Shown here: piece after piece, positions 1-8,247 of the stretch | How the letters are laid out: each line of letters starts with the position of its first letter | Numbering within the stretch: the stretch's first letter is position 1 | Source: Prevotella sp. | Lineage (GTDB): Bacteria; Bacteroidota; Bacteroidia; Bacteroidales; Bacteroidaceae | Direction: 5' to 3' | NCBI GenBank assembly: GCA_022788105.1 | Contig: JALEVZ010000079.1 | Coordinates: forward strand, 1 to 42,357 | DNA length: 42,357 nt | Notes under the pieces: model-generated | What the model was told of the DNA's origin: nothing | What the model saw: only the letters and a program-made list of their open reading frames with translations | Databases searched by the model: none | Made by a program: the position numbers and the translations under genes

Positions 1-301
1 AGTTTTACGTCCACGCTATCGCGGACGCTTACTTATTTATTCTATGGTATATGTTCTTCCGCGGCCAAACTTCAGGAACACTTTTCGAATAAACAGCAAA
101 CGCTATTATTTAAATCCACAAAAACAGACCTCATCGCCCGAGGGCGAATCAATCATAATGCAAATGTAGCATAAATCGGATAGATTTCAAAATTAAAAAC
201 TCGCATTTTTAATTTTAATGACTAAAAAGTTGTTTTTACTACCTGTTGTTTTCTCTATTATATCTTATGTCTCCCACAAAATCAACCAATAAAAGGTGAG
301 T
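1..301. other. Intergenic stretch, AT-rich, no gene seen
   Basis: No convincing reading frame is present. A short hairpin (5-bp stem CGTCC/GGACG plus two inner pairs after one mismatch) lies at 8-27, without a U-tract on either side, so it is not a clear terminator. The remainder is AT-rich and may be the end of an upstream transcript or spacer DNA leading into the repeat at 302. Confidence 0.5.
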
Positions 302-427
302 TGACAAAATGAAAGGGCCTTTATGGGCTTGTCACTACGGCCTAATGACGATGCCAAAGGGCTGTAGTGAGGACGCCAAAGGGGCGTAGTGAGGATGGCA
401 ACGAGATTTTAACATGCGTTAAGAATT
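302..427 (+). repeat. Modular intergenic repeat, copy 1
   Basis: The left block starts TGACAAAATGAAAGGGCC at 302. Three contiguous 22-bp units follow: 329-350 in forward orientation (core CACTACGGCCTAATG), then 351-372 and 373-394 in the opposite orientation (core CAAAGGGCTGTAGTGA). The right block has the inverted repeat TTAAC-atgc-GTTAA at 409-422. Related copies lie at 18693, 30551 and 34707. Opposed units can form hairpins in RNA or single-stranded DNA. Function unknown. Confidence 0.8.
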
Positions 428-433
428 GGCGTT

Positions 434-463
434 ACATTTTGCGATAAAAACTTAGCAAAATGT
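434..463. repeat. 9-bp inverted repeat beside repeat copy 1
   Basis: ACATTTTGC at 434-442 and GCAAAATGT at 455-463 are perfect reverse complements separated by 12 bases. This lies between the right block of the modular repeat and the helicase terminator. A comparable TTTTGC/GCAAAA motif follows the right block of copy 4, so it may be a loose part of the element. Confidence 0.5.
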
Positions 464-527
464 CAAAAAAAAGAGCGAAACACTCGCAATAAGACATTGT
501 TAAAGTCTGTGCGACGTGTTTCGCTCT
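464..527 (-). terminator. Rho-independent terminator of the helicase gene
   Basis: Read on the minus strand, a long stem (AGAGCGAAACAC at 472-483 against GTGTTTCGCTCT at 516-527, extended by GCA/TGC pairs) is followed by a run of eight T. It lies about 45 bases after the stop codon of the DEAD-box helicase and ends the minus-strand gene series. Confidence 0.8.
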
Positions 528-570
528 ATATATTTTAGCACTTAGCGACTTACTTGCTATCGCTTGGCGA

Positions 571-2418
571 CTACTTGCCAAACGACTTTATCCATTTCAG
601 CGGCTTTTTAAGCAACGACTTCAAAGCTCCGTCTTTTGACGGGTTGACAACAGGCGACATGCCTGCGGTCTTTGAATATTTGGTCGATACGGGCTGCGCG
701 TCGCTGTCCTGACGCTGCTGGCGCGGCTTACGCGAACGCTTCTTCGGCTTTGCCTGACGGTTGTCAGCACTGCCGTTGGCTCCCTTTGCTTGACGGTCGC
801 CGTCTTGCTTTGCCTTGCGGTCGCCCTGCTTGGCTTGCTTGTCACTCTGCTTCGGCTGCTTGTCGCCCTGCTTAGACTGCTTGTCGCCCTGCTTCGGCTG
901 CTTGCCCTCCTGCTTAGGCTGCTTGCCCTCCTGCTTCGGCTGCTTGCCACGGGTTGACTCCTCCGATGCTACTGGAGCGGTCTGTGCGTTGTCGGCGTCG
1001 CCCTGCTGACGTTTGTTGTTGCCTCTGCGACGACGCGAACGGCTGCGGCGTCCCTCACCATCGGGCTGTTCTGTAGCGGCAGCGCCATTGTCAACAGCAG
1101 TTGTTGGAGCAGCCTCAACAGCGACATTGTCTGCCACCTCTGCCTTCGGCTTTACCTCCTTAGGTTTGCGCTCGTTCTCGTTGCGACGCGGCTTACGCTT
1201 ATGTGCTGTCTCGTCACGGTTTTTGCGACGGCGGCTCTTTGCCGATGTGCGCTGTCCGCGACCCTCCTTATATTCTGGTCCCTCGCCCAGTTCCTCGGGC
1301 AACGGTTTCTTTTCTACTTCCTTTTCGAGCAGTTTCTCTATCTGCTTGAAAGAGTGTACATCCTCTTCATTGATGAACGTGATGGCTACACCGTCGCGGT
1401 CGGCACGTGCCGTTCGTCCGATGCGGTGAACATAGTCTTCTGCATCGTGGGGCACGTCGAAGTTTATGACCATAGCAATGTCGTCGATGTCGATGCCACG
1501 TGCCACGATGTCTGTAGCGACGAGCACGTCGATCTGTCCGCTTTTAAACTTGTAGAGCATCTGGTCGCGCTCTGCCTGGTTGAGGTCGGAGTGCATCTCG
1601 CCGCTGTTGACGTGCATGCGCAGTAAGGCGCGGTTGATGGCTTTCACCTTCTGCTTCTTGCCAGAGAAGATGATGACGCGCTTGAGGTCGCCCTGCTTGA
1701 AGATGTCTTGTATGATGCCGAGCTTCTGTGTCTCGTAGCACACGTAGGCGCTCTGCTTGATTTTCTCTGCCGGCTTGCTCACTGCGAGTTTCACCACTAC
1801 AGGATTTTTGAGCAGCGTCTTTGCCAGTTCCTCAATCTTGTCGGGCATTGTGGCAGAGAACATGATGGTCTGACAGGTGGGTGGCAGCAGCTGCGCTATC
1901 TTCTTTATGTCTTCAGAAAAGCCCATGTCGAGCATGCGGTCTGCCTCGTCGAGCACGAAGAACGACACGCGACTGAAGTCGGCATTGCCCATGCTGATGT
2001 GGCTGATGAGACGACCCGGCGTTGCTATCACGACATCGGCGCCGAGGCTCAGGCTCTTCAGCTCCTGGTCGTAGCGGTTGCCGTCGTTGCCACCATATAT
2101 CGCCACGCTCGACACATCGTCGAGATAGTAGCCGAAGCCCTGCATGGCCTGGTCTATCTGCTGTGCCAACTCTCGCGTGGGACTCATTATAACGCAGTTG
2201 ATAGCGTCTTTCGGGTAGCCGCCGTCAGCAAGTTTGCTGAGTATCGGCAGCAGGTATGCTGCTGTCTTGCCGGTGCCGGTCTGTGCCACACCAAGCATGT
2301 CGTTACCCTTTAATATCTCTGGTATGCACTGCTCCTGAACGGGAGTGCAGGTCTCGAAGCGCATGTCATAGAGCGCGTCGAGCACATTGTCGTTTAAATC
2401 TAATTCGTCAAAATACAT
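571..2418 (-). CDS. DEAD-box ATP-dependent RNA helicase with long basic tail
   Basis: A cytoplasmic ATP-driven RNA helicase of 615 residues. The core (about 1-370) shows the family motifs in order: Q motif around TPVQEQ (25-30), Walker A AQTGTGKT (45-52), PTRELAQQ (80-87), DEAD (157-160), SAT (188-190), and HRIGRTAR (331-338). After about residue 385 the protein becomes a low-complexity Lys/Arg/Gln tail containing a 7-residue tandem repeat of the GKQPKQE/GDKQPKQ type at about 491-545, probably an RNA-binding extension. The start is placed at MYFDELDL because a longer open frame adds 27 residues of unlike, Ser-rich sequence before the Q motif. The general form resembles RhlE/DeaD proteins, which act in ribosome assembly or RNA decay; the exact orthologue is not certain. 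It is last in the lon-tgt-permease series and has its own terminator downstream. Confidence 0.9.
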   Translation of the reverse strand: MYFDELDLNDNVLDALYDMRFETCTPVQEQCIPEILKGNDMLGVAQTGTGKTAAYLLPILSKLADGGYPKDAINCVIMSPTRELAQQIDQAMQGFGYYLDDVSSVAIYGGNDGNRYDQELKSLSLGADVVIATPGRLISHISMGNADFSRVSFFVLDEADRMLDMGFSEDIKKIAQLLPPTCQTIMFSATMPDKIEELAKTLLKNPVVVKLAVSKPAEKIKQSAYVCYETQKLGIIQDIFKQGDLKRVIIFSGKKQKVKAINRALLRMHVNSGEMHSDLNQAERDQMLYKFKSGQIDVLVATDIVARGIDIDDIAMVINFDVPHDAEDYVHRIGRTARADRDGVAITFINEEDVHSFKQIEKLLEKEVEKKPLPEELGEGPEYKEGRGQRTSAKSRRRKNRDETAHKRKPRRNENERKPKEVKPKAEVADNVAVEAAPTTAVDNGAAATEQPDGEGRRSRSRRRRGNNKRQQGDADNAQTAPVASEESTRGKQPKQEGKQPKQEGKQPKQGDKQSKQGDKQPKQSDKQAKQGDRKAKQDGDRQAKGANGSADNRQAKPKKRSRKPRQQRQDSDAQPVSTKYSKTAGMSPVVNPSKDGALKSLLKKPLKWIKSFGK

Positions 2419-2524
2419 TGCGTTAAATCTTTTTTTATTAACGAAGGATGAGGAACTACTCCACTCTCCACACGATAGACCCACAGAGCACAGACCCATC
2501 TCCCAGCCTGCTTGTTTCTTGTCC

Positions 2525-2590
2525 CTTGTCTACTTGTCTACTTGTCCCTCGTCTACTCGTCTACTCGTCTACTTGTCTACTTGTCTACTT
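2525..2590. repeat. 8-bp tandem repeat between permease and helicase genes
   Basis: About eight consecutive units of CTTGTCTA or CTCGTCTA, one of them a base short, fill most of the gap between the permease stop (2598) and the helicase start (2418). Similar imperfect units precede it from about 2508. This is a simple-sequence tract prone to change in copy number, in the untranslated region upstream of the helicase. Confidence 0.75.
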
Positions 2591-2597
2591 ATTAAAA

Positions 2598-3848
2598 TTA
2601 ATTCGGTGCCTTACGGTAGCAGAAATATGCCACGAAGGCGAAGATGATGTTGGGCAGCCATGCCGCCAAGATGGGCGGTGTGTCTGCCTGAATGGCGAAC
2701 GTCGACGACACGGTCTGCAACAGAATGTAGCCGAAACTCAGCGCGAGGCCGATGCCGAGGTACATGCCCATGCCTCCCTTGCGTTTGCGCGACGACAGCG
2801 ACAGTCCGATGATGGTCAGGATGAACGATGCAAACGACGAGGCGATGCGCTTGTGGTATTCGACCTGATATTGCACCACGTTGCCGCTACCACGGTCTAC
2901 CTGCTTGGAGATGTAGGTTTTAAGCTCAGGACTGGTGAACGTCTCCTGCTGTCCTTTGGAGTAGACAAGGTCGGTGGGTTCCATCTGTATGAGCGTGTCT
3001 TTCTTTACGCCGCTGGTGATGTGCTCGCGCAGTCCGCGCAGCTCGCGTATCTTCCAGTTGTTCACCGTCCAATGGTACTTAGAGTCGGAGATGGTGTCGT
3101 ACTGCACCTCATTGGCTGTCATGTGGCTCACGAGCTTCTTGTTTTCAAACCTGTCAAGCGAGAAGCCGTAGCCACGTTTCATCTGGTTGTCGTAGTGCTG
3201 GATGTAGACAATGACGCCCTTGCCTACTTGCAGCATCACGTTGTCGGCAGACGTGTTGCGTCGTTTGTTCTTGTACATAGCCTCGAAGTTTTGTCTTACG
3301 ACCGTGCCGTGGGGTATGACGTAAGAACTGAGGTAGAACGACAGCGCCGAGATGATGACGCACGAAATCATGTACGGACGCATAAGACGCCGGAACGAGA
3401 CACCCGCCGCCAACATGGAGATAATCTCGGAGTTGCCTGCCAGCTTGGACGTGAAGAATATCACGGCGATAAAGACAAACAACGGGCTGAAGAGGTTGGC
3501 GAAATAAGGCACGAAGTTGGCGTAATAGTCGAACACGATGGCCTTTAACGGCGCATGGTATTGCGAGAATTTCGCCAGGTTCTCGTTCACGTCGAACACG
3601 ATGGAGATGGAGATGATGAGCGCGATGGCGTAGAAATAGGTGCCTATGAACTTCTTGATGATGTACCAATCAAGAATCTTGATGTAGCGTCGCGGGTTGA
3701 GAAAGCCAAGAAAGGCAAACTTGCACGCCAGCCACGACACAAGCTTTCTTACCCACGACACAGCCCTTCCGGCCCATGCCATGCGCTTACGTAACTGCCG
3801 TGCCGCTCTCAACGGTCGGTAAAATCGTCTTGTCTTTGCAATGTTCAT
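2598..3848 (-). CDS. LptF/LptG-family (YjgP/YjgQ) permease
   Basis: Inner-membrane permease subunit (416 residues) of the Lpt system, which extracts lipopolysaccharide from the inner membrane for transport to the cell surface. A basic N-terminus (about 1-60) is followed by a first membrane segment after LDWYIIKKFIGTYFYAIAL, two more hydrophobic segments (VPYFANLFSPLFVFIAVIFF and a following one), the family pattern SEIISMLAAGVSFRRLMRPY, a hydrophilic periplasmic domain in the middle, and three C-terminal membrane segments from about SSFASFILTIIGLSLSSRKRKGG. The start at MNIAKT is preferred: a longer frame runs into a GC-rich repeat, and GGTAAAAAGGTAAAT precedes this ATG. The second LptF/G partner is not in the window. 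It follows tgt, an order I recall from other Bacteroidota. Confidence 0.88.
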   Translation of the reverse strand: MNIAKTRRFYRPLRAARQLRKRMAWAGRAVSWVRKLVSWLACKFAFLGFLNPRRYIKILDWYIIKKFIGTYFYAIALIISISIVFDVNENLAKFSQYHAPLKAIVFDYYANFVPYFANLFSPLFVFIAVIFFTSKLAGNSEIISMLAAGVSFRRLMRPYMISCVIISALSFYLSSYVIPHGTVVRQNFEAMYKNKRRNTSADNVMLQVGKGVIVYIQHYDNQMKRGYGFSLDRFENKKLVSHMTANEVQYDTISDSKYHWTVNNWKIRELRGLREHITSGVKKDTLIQMEPTDLVYSKGQQETFTSPELKTYISKQVDRGSGNVVQYQVEYHKRIASSFASFILTIIGLSLSSRKRKGGMGMYLGIGLALSFGYILLQTVSSTFAIQADTPPILAAWLPNIIFAFVAYFCYRKAPN

Positions 3849-3849
3849 A

Positions 3850-3978
3850 TTTACCTTTTTACCTTTAAACAGCCCCTCTCCAATTCTCCCCCAACGGGGA
3901 GAGGGTTGGCAGCTCAAGGGAGGGGTGTGGCGTCAGCCCTTTTTTACCTTTTTACCCTTTTACCTTTTTACCTTTAAA
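3850..3978. repeat. 8-bp AGGTAAAA tracts flanking a GC-rich hairpin repeat
   Basis: The gap between tgt and the permease has repeats of GGTAAAAA/GGTAAAAG (minus strand) at both ends (about 3850-3867 and 3940-3977). Between them is a GC-rich segment (about 3870-3937) with the palindromic pieces CCCCTCTCC/GGAGAGGG and CTCCC/GGGAG. The tract next to the permease supplies purine-rich sequence just before its ATG. The GC-rich part looks like a dispersed palindromic repeat, though only one copy is in the window. Confidence 0.6.
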
Positions 3979-5112
3979 TTAAACTCTTCTTCCCAGCTGG
4001 TCGATGACACTTGCCTTCCATGCCACGAAGTCGCCAGCTTCGATGTGGTGGCGTGCGTCGGTGACGAGACGGAGGTAGAACGCGAGGTTGTGGATGCTGG
4101 CAATCTGCATTGCGAGCAGCTCCTGCGCCTTAAACAGGTGGTGTAGGTAAGCCTTAGAATAGATGCGGTCGACATCGCAACCGTCGGGGTCGATGGGTGA
4201 AAAGTCCTGCTCCCACTTCTTGTTGCGCATGTTCATCGTGCCGTTGTAGGTGAAGAGCATGGCGTTACGGCCGTTGCGTGTGGGCATGACACAGTCGAAC
4301 ATGTCGACTCCGCGCTCTATCGCCTCAAGAATGTTTTGCGGTGTGCCCACACCCATGAGGTAGCGTGGCTTGTCCTTCGGCAAAATCTCGTTCACCACTT
4401 CAATCATCTCATACATCACCTCCGTAGGTTCGCCAACAGCCAGTCCGCCGATAGCGTTGCCAGCAGCGCCCTTGTCTGCCACAAACTTTGCGGCATCGCG
4501 GCGCAGATCCTTGAACGTACAGCCCTGCACGATAGGGAACAGCGTCTGGTCGTAACCGTAGAGCGGCTCCGTCTCGTTGAAGCGTTTGATGCAGCGGTCG
4601 AGCCACCGTTGTGTCATGCCCAGGCTCTTCTTAGCGTACTGGTAGTCGCTCTGTCCGGGCGGACACTCGTCAAACGCCATCATGATGTCGGCGCCAATGA
4701 TGCGTTCCGTGTCCATCACGTTCTCAGGTGTGAAGATATGTTTCGAGCCGTCGATATGTGAACGGAACTCGCAGCCCTCTTCGCGCAGTTTTCGGATGCC
4801 CGTAAGTGAGAACACCTGAAAGCCGCCGGAGTCGGTGAGGATGGGGCGGTCCCATGTGTTGAACTTATGGAGTCCGCCCGCCTTACGCAGCGTGTCGAGT
4901 CCCGGACGCAGGTAGAGATGATAGGTATTGCCAAGTATTATCTGTGCCTTCACCTGCTCACGGAGTTCGCTGAAATGCACACCCTTCACCGACCCACACG
5001 TGCCCACGGGCATGAAGATGGGCGTCTTTATCTGTCCGTGCGCCGTGGTGATGATGCCGGTACGTGCATCGCTGCACGGGTCGGTGTGCTGAAGTTGGAA
5101 AGTCAGTGCCAT
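3979..5112 (-). CDS. tgt: tRNA-guanine transglycosylase
   Basis: Exchanges guanine 34 of GUN-anticodon tRNAs (Asp, Asn, His, Tyr) for a 7-deazaguanine base on the way to queuosine. The 377-residue barrel is complete: D94 in TDSGGFQVFSL is the likely general acid/base, D273 in MFDCVMPTRNGRNA the likely nucleophile, and VQG and GGLAVGEP shape the base pocket. The usual zinc site (CxCxxC plus a His) is degenerate: only one cysteine (C312 in DPDGCDVDRIYSKAY) and the later His (H341 in SIHNL) remain. I recall Bacteroides homologues also lacking this cysteine triad, so it may be a clade trait. The gene begins 6 bases after the lon stop, so the two are surely co-transcribed. The tandem tRNA-Asp genes at 13225-13404 would be substrates. 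Confidence 0.95.
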   Translation of the reverse strand: MALTFQLQHTDPCSDARTGIITTAHGQIKTPIFMPVGTCGSVKGVHFSELREQVKAQIILGNTYHLYLRPGLDTLRKAGGLHKFNTWDRPILTDSGGFQVFSLTGIRKLREEGCEFRSHIDGSKHIFTPENVMDTERIIGADIMMAFDECPPGQSDYQYAKKSLGMTQRWLDRCIKRFNETEPLYGYDQTLFPIVQGCTFKDLRRDAAKFVADKGAAGNAIGGLAVGEPTEVMYEMIEVVNEILPKDKPRYLMGVGTPQNILEAIERGVDMFDCVMPTRNGRNAMLFTYNGTMNMRNKKWEQDFSPIDPDGCDVDRIYSKAYLHHLFKAQELLAMQIASIHNLAFYLRLVTDARHHIEAGDFVAWKASVIDQLGRRV

Positions 5113-5118
5113 GTCTGT

Positions 5119-7689
5119 CTACGCGTTGGTATGTTTGTCGTTGTGATTGGGGTTGTTGTCGACTTCGTTGTTTTTGTTGTCGTCTTCGATATCGAACTTC
5201 ACGGGGCGGTCTACCGTCTCGCTGGTGAGGGCAAACTGCCACACGTCCTGCACGTTTTCAACGTAGTGAAATGTCACACCCTTTAGGTAGATGTCTGGAA
5301 TCTCGTCGATGTCTTTCTTGTTGTCGCGGCACATCACGATGTCGGTGATGCCAGCACGCTTGGCAGCGAGAATCTTCTCCTTGATGCCACCGACAGGCAA
5401 CACCTTGCCACGCAGCGTTATCTCGCCAGTCATGGCAGTGTTTTTGCGCACCTTACGCTGCGTCAGCGCCGAAGCGATAGACGTAGCTATGGTGATGCCC
5501 GCAGAGGGACCGTCCTTAGGAGTGGCACCCTCTGGCACGTGGATGTGGATGTTCCAGTTGTCGAACACGCGGTAGTCGACACCCAATGTGTCAATATGTG
5601 CCTTGACATATTCAAGTGCTATCACTGCCGACTCTTTCATCACATCACCCAAATTGCCCGTGAGTGTGAGCTTGCCGCTCTTGCCTTTGCTCAGCGAAGT
5701 CTCTATGAACAGGATCTCTCCGCCAACACTTGTCCACGCCAGTCCGGTCACTACGCCAGCGTAGTCGTTGCCTTGGTAGATGTCACGATAGAACGGTGGC
5801 TTGCCAAGAAGGTCTTCAAGCTGTGCTGGAGCAATCTTGCTGACGGTCAGCGAGCCATCCACCGCCTTGCGATAAGCAATCTTACGCAGCGCCTTGTTTA
5901 TCTGCTTCTCAAGCTGACGCACACCACTCTCGCGCGTGTACTGTTCTATTATCTTCTCTATAGCAGGCTTGGTGAACTGCGGAACGACAGTTTTCTCTGC
6001 TTTTTCGCCTGTCTGTTCCGCCTTTTCGCCAGCCTTCTCTGCTTTTTCAGCAGACCTTGCTGCCAGGCCCGTGCTGTCAAGTTCGCGCGGTATGAGGTGG
6101 CGTTTGGCAATCTCTATCTTCTCTTCTGTGATGTAACCGCTCACCTCTATAATCTCCATACGGTCGAGCAGCGGACGCGGAATGGTGTTGAGGTCGTTGG
6201 CTGTAGCGATGAAGAGCACCTTCGACAGGTCGTAGTCGACATCGAGATAGTTGTCATGGAACGCGTTGTTCTGCTCTGGGTCGAGCACTTCAAGGAGTGC
6301 CGACGACGGGTCGCCGTTGACTGTGTTCTGTGTAACCTTGTCTATCTCGTCAAGGATAAATACCGGATTAGATGAGCCTGCCTTCTGGATGTTCTTTATA
6401 ATGCGTCCTGGCATGGCGCCGATGTATGTGCGGCGGTGTCCGCGAATCTCGCTCTCGTCGTGCAAACCGCCAAGCGACATGCGCACGTACTTGCGTTTCA
6501 TTGCCGACGCAATGCTCTTGCCGAGACTCGTCTTGCCGACTCCCGGAGGGCCATACAGACAGATGATGGGTGACTTCAGGTCGCCACGCAACTTCAACAC
6601 AGCCATATATTCGAGTATGCGCTCCTTCACTTTCTCCATGCCGTAGTGGTCGTGGTCGAGCACACGGCGCGCACGCTTCAGGTCGAGGTTGTCTTTTGTA
6701 AACTCGTTCCACGGCAGTCCGACCATTGTTTGCAGATAAGTCAGCTGTATGCTGTACTCTGGACTTTGCGGGTTGAGGGTGTCGAGCTTATCGAGTTCCT
6801 TATGGAAGGTCTTGGCAGTCTCGGCACTCCACAGTTTTTTGGCTGCTTTGTCAAGTAGCTCCTTACGCTCCGGCGAGCCTTCACCGTTGCCGAGTTCTTC
6901 CTTAATGTTCTTGATTTGCTGCTGCAAGAAATACTCGCGCTGCTGCTCGTCAAGGTCTTCGCGTGTCTTGGTGCGAATGTCCTGACGCAGTCTGAGGAGC
7001 TGTGTCTCACGATAGAGCATCTTCAGTGCCATCAGCACGCGCTCTGTCATGGAGTCGGTCTTGAGCAGTTGCAGTTTGTCGTCAACGCTGAACGGCATGG
7101 TGGTGCAGATGTAGTTGACTGCCAACACCTTGTTATGTATGTTTGAAACGGCAAACAAGGTCTCGTCAGGCATATCTTCATCCATGTGAACATATTCCTT
7201 TACGCTTGTGCGCAGGTCTTCGAGTGCCGTGTTAAACTCCTTGTTGCGCGCCGACGGCAGCTTCTCTGCCTTCTTCTCCGCATGTCCTGCGATGTACGGC
7301 GCTGTAGACGTCACATCTACAAGGCGGCATCTGCCGAGTCCCTGCACTATGGCGGTGACATTGTTGCCGGGGCCAGGCATCTCTATAGTTCTCACGAGTC
7401 GCGCAAACACACCATACTCACACATGTCTGCCTCGCATGGGTCTTCCACCGAAGGGTCTTTCTGTGAGAACACCGCAAACACCTTCTGCGGGTCTTCCTT
7501 CACAGCATTGACAAGTGACAGACTCTGTTTGCGGCCTATGAGTACGGGCGTCAATACTCCAGGAAACATAACGAGATTGCGCGTGATAAGGAACGGCACC
7601 TCGCCTTCTACCTCCGTATCGAACAGATTGGAGATATCGCCCTCATAGTCGGCAATCATTTGTATTGAAGTATTTTGTTTCTTGTTCAT
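5119..7689 (-). CDS. lon: ATP-dependent protease Lon
   Basis: Cytosolic AAA+ serine protease that degrades damaged and regulatory proteins; 856 residues. An N-terminal substrate domain starts near [18 protein letters not shown] (about 32-235), followed by a coiled region with [18 protein letters not shown], the ATPase with Walker [10 protein letters not shown] (380-388) and Walker B VFILDEID (443-450), and a protease domain with S729 in PKDGPSAG and K772 in GGIKEK, the catalytic Ser-Lys pair. An Ala/Glu/Lys-rich insert with repeated EKAEK units (about 545-567) lies at the end of the ATPase module, just before [24 protein letters not shown]. It is the first gene of the minus-strand series and has a promoter -7 element at 7720-7727. 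Confidence 0.97.
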   Translation of the reverse strand: MNKKQNTSIQMIADYEGDISNLFDTEVEGEVPFLITRNLVMFPGVLTPVLIGRKQSLSLVNAVKEDPQKVFAVFSQKDPSVEDPCEADMCEYGVFARLVRTIEMPGPGNNVTAIVQGLGRCRLVDVTSTAPYIAGHAEKKAEKLPSARNKEFNTALEDLRTSVKEYVHMDEDMPDETLFAVSNIHNKVLAVNYICTTMPFSVDDKLQLLKTDSMTERVLMALKMLYRETQLLRLRQDIRTKTREDLDEQQREYFLQQQIKNIKEELGNGEGSPERKELLDKAAKKLWSAETAKTFHKELDKLDTLNPQSPEYSIQLTYLQTMVGLPWNEFTKDNLDLKRARRVLDHDHYGMEKVKERILEYMAVLKLRGDLKSPIICLYGPPGVGKTSLGKSIASAMKRKYVRMSLGGLHDESEIRGHRRTYIGAMPGRIIKNIQKAGSSNPVFILDEIDKVTQNTVNGDPSSALLEVLDPEQNNAFHDNYLDVDYDLSKVLFIATANDLNTIPRPLLDRMEIIEVSGYITEEKIEIAKRHLIPRELDSTGLAARSAEKAEKAGEKAEQTGEKAEKTVVPQFTKPAIEKIIEQYTRESGVRQLEKQINKALRKIAYRKAVDGSLTVSKIAPAQLEDLLGKPPFYRDIYQGNDYAGVVTGLAWTSVGGEILFIETSLSKGKSGKLTLTGNLGDVMKESAVIALEYVKAHIDTLGVDYRVFDNWNIHIHVPEGATPKDGPSAGITIATSIASALTQRKVRKNTAMTGEITLRGKVLPVGGIKEKILAAKRAGITDIVMCRDNKKDIDEIPDIYLKGVTFHYVENVQDVWQFALTSETVDRPVKFDIEDDNKNNEVDNNPNHNDKHTNA

Positions 7690-7719
7690 AAGTCGTTATC
7701 ATTAATACAATTTGACTTG

Positions 7720-7727
7720 CAAAATTA
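7720..7727 (-). promoter_or_regulatory. Probable -7 promoter element for lon
   Basis: On the minus strand this reads TAATTTTG, a match to the Bacteroidota -7 consensus TAnnTTTG, about 30 bases before the lon ATG. No clear TTG -33 element is seen at the usual 19-21-base spacing. Confidence 0.55.
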
Positions 7728-8247
7728 ATGCTTTTTTTTTAGTTACTCGAATAAAAGCCGTTGATATTGCATGCTTTACCTCTACTTTTACATCTTTTAA
7801 GTTGCCGGCATTTATATTAGAGCCTCACCGACTTGCCGAGCCAACTCCATCCCCCACCCTTGCGCTACCCAACAGCACGTCCACACACTTGACTTACGTC
7901 ACCACTACGCCCACTACTCAACCTGTCGTAACATGCAATAATATTTAACAAATAAACCAAAAACAAGCAATTTCACCGCCGTTACATATTGTTTGAATAA
8001 AATATAAATAAACTACACATTGTTATCATATATCAATTTTTAGCATCCTTTTGTCAATTTTACAGACAAATCAGCTTACATTATAAACTATTAAAGCTAA
8101 ATTTGCAACCAGTTTACAACCAGTTAATAATGTTTAAACTCCACGACGTTAACAACAACAGTATAGTAAAGGGACGCTAAGACATGGTGTTCACCCGACA
8201 ATAAAAAATTGAAGAAATAAAAATAAGTAACAAACCACAAACAAAAG
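7728..8247. promoter_or_regulatory. Divergent intergenic region; -7 element and leader of susC
   Basis: This spacer separates divergent lon and susC. The sequence TAAATTTG at 8098-8105 matches the Bacteroidota -7 consensus and would give a 5' leader of about 135 bases before the susC ATG; long leaders are common for SusC genes. The -33 element is unclear. No sigma/anti-sigma or hybrid two-component regulator gene adjoins the pair. No protein gene is seen here. Confidence 0.5.
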
